DNA of 64,000 bases, from assembly GCA_030267565.1 (NCBI GenBank), contig BRXU01000047.1:372001-436000 (forward strand). Direction: 5' to 3'. The notes beneath the pieces were generated by a model, which ran no database searches, had not been told where the DNA came from, and was given only the letters and a program-made list of their open reading frames with translations. This document shows positions 12,070-21,381 of the stretch, piece after piece; the stretch's first letter is position 1, and each line of letters opens with the position of its first letter. Both the position numbers and the translations under genes were made by a program. The stretch comes from Pleodorina starrii (Eukaryota; Chlorophyta; Chlorophyceae; Chlamydomonadales; Volvocaceae).

Positions 12070-15000
12070 GACAGGGCTGCGACCCTCCGTTTTCGCTGAT
12101 GCTCCTCATTTCCATTTCCTTTACCCGGGTATTTCTAGGTCCGGTCGCTCCTATTGACTCGGTCACTCACCTCTTTGAACGTCGTTTCACAAGTAGCATA
12201 TTGTCTGCCCAATGCCGCGCACGCCCCTGCATGTCCCCTTGACGGCGCCTCAACGGGGTCCGTAAGCAGTTATTTCTTCCGGAGGCGTGACAGGCGTGAT
12301 CCAGTCGACCTTCATACTAACGGTACAACTTCCGCAGGGCTTTTCGTTTCATTCTTGCACATTCACTCTTCAAACCCCCTCTTCAAAGTTCAAACCCCCG
12401 CATGTCCCCTCCTCCTCAGGCAATGAGGGCGGTGAGCTGCCCGAGCACGTGGCCCCCGCCCCCCTCAAGGAGCTCTTCCGGACCTGGGACCTGGCCCGAA
12501 CCGACCAGCTGCTGCAGCAGTTCGAGGTGGGGACGGCTGGGGAGGGGAGGGAGGGAGGGTCGGTCCTGAGGACTGGCTGGGAGGGAGGGGCGGTCCTGAG
12601 GACTGGTACCAAACAAGGCACAGCGAGCCCGCTGCAGGAGGCTGGAGTGGGGCTTGGGCACCCGGGGGGAGCTACGGGTGACGGCGGGTTGCTCCTTCGG
12701 AGCAGCAACCTGCCAGGGTGACGGTGACGGCCGCCTTCAGGGGGATCGATGGACCGGCCAGTTGTTCGGAGGGCAGCTCCACCCGCCCGCCCCGGGGCTT
12801 GCAGGTGGCCCCGGGCCTGCGGATCTGGCCTCGGGAGGGCGGGCAGCTGAGAGAGCCGCTTCTCGCCATACCGGCGTGATGCCCACCCGCGTGCTCCCAC
12901 CACCACCACCACCACCGGTGCAGCGGTGCTCACCGTGTGTCGGCCATGCCCCCGTATCCCGCGGCAATCCGCCCCGCGTGTTGCGGCCCCGCACGTGTTG
13001 CGGCCACACAGGCCAGGCGCCTGGAGCGCGCCGCCGCCGTGCAGGCGGAGCGGGCCCAGGCGGTGCGGGGCTGCGAGGAGTCACTGTCGGCCGCCGAGGA
13101 GGCACACAGCCGGGCGCAGCAGGCGCTCAAGCACGCGCGCATGGTGGGTGGGTGGACCGGGTCGGTGGGTCGGTGGGTAAAAAGAAGAATCCGCAGCGGA
13201 GACGGGTCGGTGGGTCGGTGGAAAGGGTTCCCTGTGGGTTCGTGGGAAGGTGGGTCGGCAGCTCGCTATGCTGGTGGGAGGGTGAAGCCGCTGGATGGTC
13301 CTGGGCCGGTGGGTGGGGGAGATTGACAGGAGGGGGGAAAGCAGGGCAGCGGTCAGAGGGCCAAGTGGGCAGCAGGGGGGGCTGACGGAATGATACCGGT
13401 ACAGCTGTCAGGGCCGGCAGGGCCCGGCCCGGGAGTCCGGAGGGAAAGTGGTGAAGGAGGAGGGGCGGCCGTCATCGCCGCCTTGCCTCATAGCGGCCGG
13501 GCTGGAAAGGCACCTACCGGTAGCTGCCCACCACCCTCCCCCTCCAGCCCAGTCTACGGTACTCCTCCCGTCAGCATATGGGTCAGGCAACAGCCCTTTG
13601 CAGCATTTTGATGCCGCGCTGGCGGTTTCCCCTCCCCCCCACCCGGCCGCCCGGGACCCCCTGCAGGAGCTTGAGAAGCGGATCCACGAGTACGACACAT
13701 GTGTGGTGGAGAAGAAACCCGAGTCACTCACCCAGGTGGCGCTGGACCAGGTGCGGATGTTTGGGGGGGCCGGGGGGGAGAAGAGGAGGTCGTGTCGGGT
13801 TGGGGGCAGGTAGGTTTAATGGGTTTCTACGCTTCGTGGGGCCGGCTGGCGGGGGGACGGGCGGGCGGGCTACGGACATGCGGGCCACGGCCCTCACGCC
13901 TTGATTTCGCGGATTGTGGTGCGGCAACGCAATGCCCCGCCATCAGGGGATAGCCCCCTTCCGGGCTCCGGCTTATACGTGGACCCCCCCCCCGCCCAGC
14001 TGTAAACCTCCGATAGGGTCTCGTGAGGCCGACCAACCCATCCGACCGGCGCCGCGGCCTCACGGAGCAGGCTCTTGAGTGGGCGGGCAATCCCCCAACC
14101 CCCAACCCAGCCAGTTCGTTTTCGCGGGGGAGCTCCGCCGCAGCTGCGAAACTATCCGTATCCGGCACCCGCGTGTGTCACTCGGCCCACCCGCGTGTGT
14201 CACTCCCATCGCCCGGTCAGCTCGCTGCTCTCCAACCTCCGGCTGCGCTGCCAGCATTCACCCTCCACCCACGCACGCTTTGGAGTCTCCGCCATTCCAC
14301 CCATTCCCCACACCCCGACCCGTGCCCCATCTTCCGCCGCGTCTCCGCTCCCCGTTACCGCCGTCTCCTTCTCCGCTGTGGAATTCTCTTTATACTCCCC
14401 GTTACCGCTACCCCGGCGGACCCCGGCCCCTTCAGATCCACGTGGCAGAGGTGGCGGTGGAGGAGGCCCGCCGGCGAGCTGTCGAGGCTGCTGAGGCGCT
14501 GGATGTCTCGCGGCTGCGGCTGCGGCGGGAGCAGCAGCAGCAGCTGGCGGAGGGGGGCGAGGAGGCGGCGGAGGCGCTGCCGGGGGTGCCTGTGGCCGTG
14601 CGGGTGGGTGGGGGGGTGGGTGCGTGGGTGGGCGCGCAGGCGGGTAATGGATGGGGGTTTGACGGGGAAGCGTGGACCCGTCCGCTTGCGTGGGAGGGAC
14701 GGACGGTAAGGACTCGGTCGTGTGTGGATTGCGGGTGGTGTCCAACAGTCCGGTCTGGTGTGTGTGCCGGGTCGGGGCCCGTGTGTCTGCTAGGGCGCCG
14801 TTTGCGCAGCGGCAGCGGGGGGCGAAGTTGGGGCGGGGGGGTCACCGGGTCAGGAGGCGGGTTAAGGGGTCGATGGATGAAGGTGAACTGTTCCCCGCAG
14901 CACCGCAATCAACCCACTACCGTCATGCACACCCCACGCCGCGACGTGTTGCGTCGCGCCGCGCCGGCCCCCCTGTCCCCGCCTACCCTGCACCCTGCCC

Positions 15001-18000
15001 CCACCTACCCTGCCCCCGCCTACCCTGCCCCCACCTACCCTGCCCCCGCCTACCCTGCCCGCGCCTACCCTGCCCCCACCTACCCTGCCCCCGCCTACCC
15101 TGCCCCCGCCTACCCTGCCCCCGCCTCCCCTGCCCCCGCCTACCCTACCCCTCCCCGCCCCCCCACGGTGTCCCCCCCTCCCCCCTGCAGGCCCTGAACG
15201 ACGTGCTCATCCGCGATGTGGGCGGCCTCATCGCTGCCAGTGGCAAGTGGCCGCTGGTCATTGACAGCTCCGGGCAGGCCAGCGTCTTCCTCAGATACCA
15301 GGTGCGCGTCTGGGTGTGTGTGGTGGGGGTGGGGGGAGGGGGTCTGTACTGAACTGGGCGGGGAGGTGTAGGCGGAGGCGGTTGGGCGTAGTTCCGGGCC
15401 GGAGTGGTGCGTGGTGGGTGGATGGTGAGGAGCAGCGATGGAACGGAGGCAAAGCGGGCGTACGGATCCAGCAATGCTGGTCTGACGTGGCCTGTTGTTT
15501 TACCACGACTACCAGTACCAGTGCTGCGACCGCATCGCCCGCCAACGGACCAACCCAGGCGGTACTAACTACGGTGTGAGGGACAGCACCGCGGCGACAA
15601 CGCGGCGGCAAGAGCGACCCAGAGACAGCACGACCCGACCACGAAGGGATAATGATTCCAGCTGCAATCAACGGAGGGAAACGGAGTGGGCGTGAGCAAA
15701 GGAAGGGTACCGTAATTGTACCGTAATGGCGAAGAAAGGGACAAGGACACGAAAGCTGGTGCGAACATGCAGGCAAGCAAGCAGGAGCACACGAAGCCCG
15801 AGGAGAGGAGGCGGCGTCACGGTGCAGGGGAGGGCAGGGGCGTGGGCCAGGGCAGGATGCGGAACGGCAGCAGGCGGACGAGGGGAAGACAGACGAGCAA
15901 GACGAGAAAGGAAAGGAAGGGATGGCGAGGTGAAAAGGGCAGAAGAGAAGGAACAAAAGGGGAATGGAAATGGAGGGGACAGACAGCGAACAAAAACAAA
16001 CTCGACGCAAAAAACCAAATCGAAGGGGAAAGCGGACACGGGAAACAACGCTGGACGGGCGGGGCGGGGGTGGGGGAAGGCGTAAGACCGTCCAAAAGAG
16101 GGAGGGGTAAAAAAAGAAGATACCGCAGCGGAGGGAGGGGGTGTAAGAAAGGAAAGTCGCCGAGAACGGCCGAGGAGTAGTTCGCCGAGATGGGGAGTGA
16201 CGGCCAGGAGGGAGGGGGGAAAGCCGGCGGGCTGGGACCACCGCAACAAGCATGCGGGCAAGGAGCGTGGCCACGCCGCCACCGCGCCCGTTCCCTTCGT
16301 CGCAGCAGCAAAGCTCCTTCGACCCCCAACCCCTCTTCTGCCTCGCTGCGGTTTTTCCTGCTTAACCCGTATGCCTCGGTCACATCGCGCGCTGCCTGAC
16401 GCTTCATCTGTAGGTGCGCAAAGGTCATGCGTGCAACTCCACCATTTTCTCCAGAGGGTGAAACCCCAGAACCGGACAGTTGTTATAGAGTTGCCCTGGT
16501 CGGATAACTACCGGTAGCACCATCACCATAATCAAAGTAGGTGTGTGTATGTGTGAGAAGTTGGGGCACAGCATTTTGGCGTTAAGACTAAACGTATCCA
16601 GTCGTGCGGGTTCGCGTGCATGCGCCCGCTTCCCCACTCCATCCCCCGCATACATGCTGTCTACACTGCTCACCTCCCTCCCAGACCCAGGACCAGGGGC
16701 CTCTGGGCAACCATTCCCTGCCATGCAACGCCGTTAGAATCCCGGACCGTAAGAGGAAATCCCTGAACAAGATAATACGTTGTTTGACGTGCTATTAATA
16801 CGTTGTTTGACGTGCTATACAACGGTAAAATTGCCATGGAGCTTACCGGGATCGATCCGGTGACCTCACGCATGCGAAGCGCGCGCTCTACCACTGAGCT
16901 AAAGCCCCTGTGATGCTAAGTGCGATGAATATTTTCCCTATATTGTTGTTCAGGACACCAATTACGTGAATGCGCTCAACAGCCGCCACCTGGAACCCAA
17001 CATGCTGCGCCGATCGCTGCTTGGTGCCTTACGGTACGGCAAGGCCATGGTGCTGGATCTGCAGGACTGCGACCTGTGGCCCGAAATGCCGCGCATGTTC
17101 GACCAGGTACGTAGACCGACCGGTACAGGAACCACGGCCTGCCGTACGACAACCGACCTGCTTCATGGCGGGTCGGTCGGCGGTAGCCGCACACGCGCAC
17201 GGTGCAGCGCACTGTAGAGCAGTAGCGCCGGTAGGGGGGTGCGCGGTTAACCAGCACCGGGACGTGGTGGACAAGCTGCGGAACACGGCGGGGCAACCGG
17301 AGCACAACGCTCGTGCAGGAACGCACACTCACACGGAGCACATGCGGCCGCGGCATGATTTGGTTTTGGGGGCTGATCCGACCGTTCTCGGCATCGGGGT
17401 GAACGCCTTGGGTTCTGCCGCACGCCGGTAGGTGGGACGGCGACGCATCACCTCAACTCCAGCAGCCAGCATGGGAGAGGCGTCCACGATCCGTGTGCTA
17501 TCGCCACGAGCTGTGAGCCCGGTTTCCTTACCGCGCTGCGCTCCTTTTGGGCAGCTCATTTCCAGCCGGATACACGTCGCAGTTACTCGGACTGCCTCCG
17601 TTCCCAGGGCGGCTACGCCCTCCGCTCGGCGTTGCAACCCCCGTATTCCTCCCCACTTACATCTCCCCCCTCTGCCTGGCCCCGAAACCCACACAAACGG
17701 CGTCCCTGTCCCTAACCCAACCGGATCATGCATGCTTCACAGGTTCACAAACGCAGCCCTTATCCTTACCCAAGCGGCTCCTCGCTGTGCCCACGCTTCT
17801 CACGGACCCCCCCCTCCCCCAGGTTCAGCCCGGCCTGCTGGCGGCTGTGCTGAACAAATCGCTGCTGGCGGGAGAGCGCTACACCAGCCTCATCCGGCCG
17901 GAGGACGGCGAGGAGTACGACAGGAACAAGTTCCAGGATTCCCGGATCCGGTCCTTCGCCTTCATCGTGCTCACCGCAGCCCGGCAGCCCAATCCGCAGC

Positions 18001-18044
18001 TGGTGCAGCAAATGTACGCGCTGAGGGTGATGATCTCCGAATGA
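8173..18044 (+). CDS. IQANK1-like protein: coiled coil, ankyrin repeats, dynein AAA5-like tail
   Basis: Thirteen exons join with consistent phase into 632 codons: 8173-8184, 8271-8558, 8783-8952, 9358-9490, 10243-10440, 11144-11264, 12420-12526, 13012-13143, 13667-13750, 14436-14603, 15191-15301, 16954-17106, 17823-18044. The start is a 4-codon exon (MVSK) followed by a consensus GTAAGT donor. Order along the protein: Lys/Ala/Pro/Ser-rich head (to about 160); charged coiled coil (EYERKQEAKRRQQREEEAKR); ankyrin repeats (HGNTLLSEAAAGGALSTV, then LGADPNSRGEFQRTPLWRAA); acidic helix (LKELFRTWDLARTDQLLQ); more coiled coil; and a C-terminal region (KWPLVIDSSGQASVFLRY, DTNYVNALNSRHLEPNML, KFQDSRIRSFAFIVLT) like the AAA5/AAA_9 part of dynein heavy chain, without a Walker A loop. 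This order matches animal IQANK1, whose biochemical role is not established. No clear IQ motif was found. A candidate TGTAA poly(A) signal is at 18303. Confidence 0.85.
9048..9075 (+). repeat. R1 short repeat (intron 3 of IQANK1-like gene)
   Basis: Carries the R1 core CGGCCTATACGTGGATAA followed by a C run. The 5' part (TTCACGGGCTC) is lost. Confidence 0.75.
10138..10203 (+). repeat. R1 repeat, long form (intron 4 of IQANK1-like gene)
   Basis: 66 bp containing ACCGTTCACGGGCTCCGGCC then TATACCCCCGTGGAT. By direct comparison it matches the complement of 44525-44590 at 62 of 66 positions. It lies 39 bp before exon 10243-10440. Confidence 0.9.
11036..11070 (+). repeat. R1 repeat (intron 5 of IQANK1-like gene)
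   Basis: CTACGGGCTCCGGCCTACAC followed by GTGGATAACCCCCC. An R3 repeat follows at 11091, both inside the intron before exon 11144-11264. Confidence 0.85.
11091..11127 (-). repeat. R3 repeat (intron 5 of IQANK1-like gene)
   Basis: The plus strand reads TCGTCCCGGGTCCCGGGCCG then TTTTCTTTTACCCCCC, the complement of R3 with a duplicated CCCGGG. Confidence 0.65.
13178..13206 (+). repeat. R2 repeat (intron 8 of IQANK1-like gene)
   Basis: TAAAAAGAAGAATCCGCAGC then GGAGACGGG, a shortened R2. Confidence 0.75.
13958..13997 (+). repeat. R1 repeat (intron 9 of IQANK1-like gene)
   Basis: TTCCGGGCTCCGGCTTATAC followed by GTGGACCCCCCC. The same intron also holds a reversed R2 copy at 14351. Confidence 0.85.
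14351..14400 (-). repeat. R2 repeat, reversed (intron 9 of IQANK1-like gene)
   Basis: The plus strand reads CCCGTTACCGCCGTCTCCTT then CTCCGCTGTGGAATTCTCTTTAT; R2 is on the minus strand, diverged in the A-rich part. Confidence 0.65.
14981..15155 (+). repeat. CCTACCCTGCCCCCGC minisatellite
   Basis: About twelve units of CTACCCTGCCCCCGC or CTACCCTGCCCCCAC in the intron just before exon 15191-15301 of the IQANK1-like gene, where they extend the pyrimidine-rich 3' end. Confidence 0.9.
16106..16135 (+). repeat. R2 repeat (intron 11 of IQANK1-like gene)
   Basis: GGTAAAAAAAGAAGATACCG then CAGCGGAGGG. Confidence 0.8.
16774..16819. repeat. Tandem duplication, period 23 bp
   Basis: The sequence AATACGTTGTTTGACGTGCT occurs at 16774 and again at 16797, just 3' of the antisense tRNA-Ala gene. 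It is a perfect short tandem duplication of unknown origin. Confidence 0.85.
16837..16908 (-). tRNA. tRNA-Ala (anticodon CGC)
   Basis: Read on the minus strand the 72-nt cloverleaf has acceptor arms GGGGCTT and AAGCTCC followed by discriminator A. They pair completely and include the G3:U70 wobble that identifies tRNA-Ala. The D arm is TAGCTCAGTGGTAGAGC. The anticodon loop TTCGCAT gives CGC, reading GCG, a codon used heavily in this GC-rich genome. The T arm contains GGATCGATCC. No CCA is encoded. The gene sits antisense inside the intron of the IQANK1-like gene just before exon 16954-17106, ending 45 bases from that exon. Confidence 0.95.
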
Positions 18045-18080
18045 GGGAGGTGTGTGTGTGTGTGTGAGAGAGAGAGGGGG

Positions 18081-18123
18081 GGTTAAAAAGAAGATACAGC
18101 AGCGGAGACGGAGACGGCGGTAG
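18081..18123 (+). repeat. R2 repeat (3' flank of IQANK1-like gene)
   Basis: GGTTAAAAAGAAGATACAGC then AGCGGAGACGGAGACGGCGG, the most complete R2 copy. It begins 37 bases after the stop codon, so it is probably in the 3' untranslated region. Confidence 0.85.
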
Positions 18124-18302
18124 CGAACGGACCCGGGGGAGCGGGCGAACCGCACCGACCGGACTGCATTGCTCTGCCGGCCCGGCCCGGCCCAGCCCCG
18201 GCGTGCATGGCGGCGCGCAGTCGCGGCTGCGTCCAGCTGTAGCGGTGACCCATGTGTCCGGTGCGGTGTGCGCCAAGTGGTGATCTTTTCGGGTCCCTTC
18301 AC

Positions 18303-18307
18303 TGTAA
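18303..18307 (+). terminator. Candidate poly(A) signal TGTAA
   Basis: TGTAA is the usual polyadenylation signal of Chlamydomonas-type algae. This one lies about 260 bases after the stop codon of the IQANK1-like gene. It is a five-base motif, so chance occurrence is possible. Confidence 0.35.
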
Positions 18308-19702
18308 AAGGCTTCATACCCTCTTCATACCCTCTAGCGTGAGAGAATGTTCAACCGTAGCAGACGATACTGCTATGTGAAGGCGGTTGATGTTGTTGTT
18401 GCGGTGGTGGTGGTGGTGGTGGTGGTGGTGGTGGTGGTGGGCTCCAGAGTCCAGACCCCATTCGGAGGGTGGTAGAGTCAGCGGCTAAAGGCACCCTCTG
18501 CCGCTGCACCGCCCTGTGAACATTTGTTGTCCCTGAACCGAATGAGTGAGGCGGGAGTTCCGACGCTGGGTGCTGTGGTCCATGGCCTTGGGTGTGGTTG
18601 GGGGTACCTAGGCCCAAGGCCACAAACCCAAGCACCCGGCGCTCGCATCGGGGTACTAGGGTGCGCGAGGCCGGGCGTGTGGGTGGCAGTGAAAGCAGGG
18701 GGGCTTGGTGATAACGAAAGCTGGGTTCCAGGGTGCGGTGTAGGTGTTGGGGGCCGGGGGCGGAGGGTCAACTGGGGGTGCAAGTGCAGGAGCGAAGCTT
18801 CTTGCATCAAATCGAACCTTGTCGGACATGTCAGGCTGGTGGGGCTACGGTGGGCCGCTGTCGGGGTTGGGTTGTGCGGTTGGGGGCGCAGGTGTGGTGC
18901 TTCACTGACGGGGGGGGGGTAACTAGGATACCGGTAGTAGGACACTGGCGTGCGCGGCGCTGGCAGTGGACCATCCTGGCAGTGGGCAGCAAACGAACTG
19001 CCTTGGTCGTGCGCGATTACCTGCAGTGCAATGCAATGCAGTGCAGTGCAGTGCAGTGCACGGCACAACGGGCGGACGTGGACCTCTGTCGGCGTCTGTT
19101 GGGTCAGGTCGGGTGGAGCCGTATCCGGTAGACAGTAGACGGATACGGCTGACAAGTAAGGCGGTGCAATGTGGCTCTCGTTGAACATGTCGTATGTGTA
19201 AAGAAAGGCTCGGTGCTGGAAAGGTTCGGTGGTGCCAGTACGGTGTACCGCGCGTACCCAGTGGTCTGTGGGCTGCCGCCGCGCCTCCCGCCATCCCTAC
19301 CTCAAGGAGCATATGATCTGAAGCACTGGGTGGTTGATCGGGGTTGGGTGGTGCGTCGTCCGGGTCCGGGCAGACGCGCGATCGGGCTGCCAATACGATG
19401 TTCTAGAGGGACATGGTCTTAAGGGCTGACGTGCTTCCGTGCGCTGTTACTGACTGATATTGATACTGGCTGCAGATGAGCGCAGACACGCGTACCTTGA
19501 TAAGCTGATCGCGGGAGCGCTGCAAGCGGTTACCAACAACGAGTTCAGAGTGTTCGGCTGTGGATGGGTTGCGCCAAGCAATGGTTGCGGTCAAGAGGCC
19601 TGCTGGCGGGCGATGCGGCTGACGCGACTAGTGCGACGTGCTGTATGTGCCTGTTGTAATGCACTTGCTTTGCGTGGCGTACGCCAAGTGTTGACCTGGC
19701 GC

Positions 19703-20253
19703 TTGGCCCGCTGTGGCTGGCGGCGCCCCGTCGGACGCTGAGCACGCAGAGCACTCAGAGAACACATACACGTCAGCTACGTTACAAGCGAGTTGGGTTG
19801 CGTTGCGCAAATGCGCGGCCGGCCGACCCCAGGATTTGCGCCCCACCACCAATGGAGACGAGAGGGGTTCATCAATCAATCAACAATTAATCCTACGCGC
19901 CATCGGCCGCAATAAACAACAAACCGACACAGCCGCCGCCCGTGTTCTGGGCCGGTGCCCAGAGTCGCCGACATCGTTCACATCAGTGCATGTCCGCTCG
20001 CTTGCCCGCTCGCTAGATTGCAGTACAGCACCTATTACCAGTTTACCACTCTTGACAGGCGTCAAAGTGTTTACGTAGAGCCGGTGAGATCAACCAACCA
20101 AATATCCAAATCGTTCCCGAATCACGTACGTTCCGGCCACGTAGCCCTCCATTGGGAAAACACGTGCCTACGCGGCAGGCTCAGCCAACGGCACCGAATG
20201 AAATCAAGACCGCTTTCCGCTTAACCGCTGCAAACCCTAGACCCTAAAACCCT
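19703..20253. repeat. Duplicated left flank, copy 1 (LF1)
   Basis: This sequence recurs at 29349-30043 and, from its inner part, at about 34920-35495. Shared blocks include GCACGCAGAGCACT, CGTTACAAGCGAGTTGGGTT and GACAGGCGTCAAAGTG. LF1 lacks about 110 bp present in the other two copies (the stretch with GGCATGGGGAACACGCG), between CACAGCCG and CCGCCCGTG. It lies downstream of the first LRR-like gene. Confidence 0.8.
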
Positions 20254-20254
20254 A
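20231..20254. repeat. Interstitial telomere-like repeat 1
   Basis: The run AAACCCTAGACCCTAAAACC contains degenerate CCCTAAAA units, the complement of the TTTTAGGG telomere repeat known from Chlamydomonas. A LINE 3'-end-like sequence follows directly. Confidence 0.7.
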
Positions 20255-20315
20255 AGGCCTGTACGGCTAGCAACCGATGTAAAAACCGGTTCCCCTTGTA
20301 ACCATCGAAACCTAA
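20254..20315 (+). mobile_element. LINE 3'-end-like fragment, plus orientation
   Basis: GGCCTGTACGGCTAGCAACC and the next 40 bases match, in reverse orientation, the sequences at 24655-24714, 24212-24270 and 34195-34262, and in the same orientation 30044-30105. It is best read as a severely 5'-truncated LINE end next to telomere-like DNA. A terminal inverted repeat of a DNA transposon is the alternative. Confidence 0.5.
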
Positions 20316-21381
20316 CAAACGCATCAGCAAGACCCCGCCTTGCGGCGAGCGGCTCCCAGTTCTGGTGCATTTCGGCAGCAATCTAGACCAGCAGATTCGG
20401 CAGCAACCCGCCACCACTCCGCCTCCGGCCCTCGCTCGGGCATAAAGCTCCGTAGATACGCGAGTCGATCGCACAAAACCAAACAGGACGTATGCGGCAA
20501 CAGCACGCACCGTACCTTGGGACAAACTGCCACCTACCTAACGTTTAGTTAATCCCGCACCCCTGCCTTCCCCTCGTACGCATGATTCAAATAGCAGAAA
20601 CCAACCCCGCGCATGACGTAACCCAGCGAATTCCACACAACAATGAGTGAGTGAGGAATGCGGCAACCCCCACGCACACACCACGCAGCCAGCAGACAAA
20701 GGCGCCGTCGGTGGTTAACACGACAAAAAAAGCCCCAAGCAAGTGCAACCTACCGAGATCGTACATCGTACGCTATAGCGGCTGGTGCTGGTAGGTGCTT
20801 ACCGCTGCTAGGTGCACAGCGAGTCGACTGCTAATACCGGTAAGCAGCAGCCATCACCGACCTGATGCCGTGCGGCCTCACACACAACATGCACACACGT
20901 GGACACAGCTTCCCTCACTCCGCAACTGAAGCCACCCTGCTCTGGAGACACCGCTGGAGCAGCTACATGACCTCAGCAGCCTTCCAGCCAGCTAGCACTA
21001 GCACTACGGGCAAAACGCTACGTAGGGATGAGCAGCACGGACGTAACGGGCGAGATAGACCCCAGCCATAGACCGTTATCAGCTCGTCGGTCAGGTCGAG
21101 GGAGGGTTCCGTTCCATCAGTCGCTGGGCGCGCTCCACATATCGGTACCCCGCGTGCATGCGATCCACAACAGGGCTCGAGGTCCGAGAAGCGCAGCTCA
21201 CACGGCTTTCAGGGCCATGCCAACTCGCTCCTGCATGAATTCCCGTCCTTCAGCACGTACGCCAGGAAGGCTCACTCGCCGCCAGCTGTGCTGCAACCCG
21301 CCCAGGAAATTCAAAATTGCGGGCGCAGAGGCGGCCCAAAGCGGAGGACGTTGGACTGGAGAAGGTCCCGCCCCTCAACAG
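20316..21381. repeat. Duplicated segment downstream of LRR-like gene 1, no gene seen
   Basis: This about 1.07 kb is largely collinear with 30106-31296, for example around GTGCACAGCGAGTCGACTGC and CCTCAGCAGCCTTCCAGCCA. It forms the 3' flank of the first LRR-like gene (which reads leftward). No conserved open frame was recognised. Confidence 0.65.

Larger units (their letters stand above)
18045..19702. other. Intergenic region with simple repeats, no gene seen
   Basis: It holds an R2 repeat right after the IQANK1-like stop codon, a GGT-rich tract (about 18391-18441), an 11-bp perfect inverted repeat (AGCCGTATCCG at 19117-19127 and its complement at 19140-19150) and a TGCAG pentamer tract (about 19024-19060). 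Open frames show no recognisable protein. Confidence 0.5.

Noticed and set aside
15000..15150. Minisatellite considered as a CRISPR array
   Set aside because: Units are contiguous without unique spacers, in a eukaryotic intron.
15291..16282. Overlapping minus-strand frames of 204-327 codons with hydrophobic Phe/Leu/Pro-rich sequence
   Set aside because: They lie in an intron of the IQANK1-like gene and come from purine-rich sequence on the plus strand; they include an R2 repeat in translation and have no splice support.
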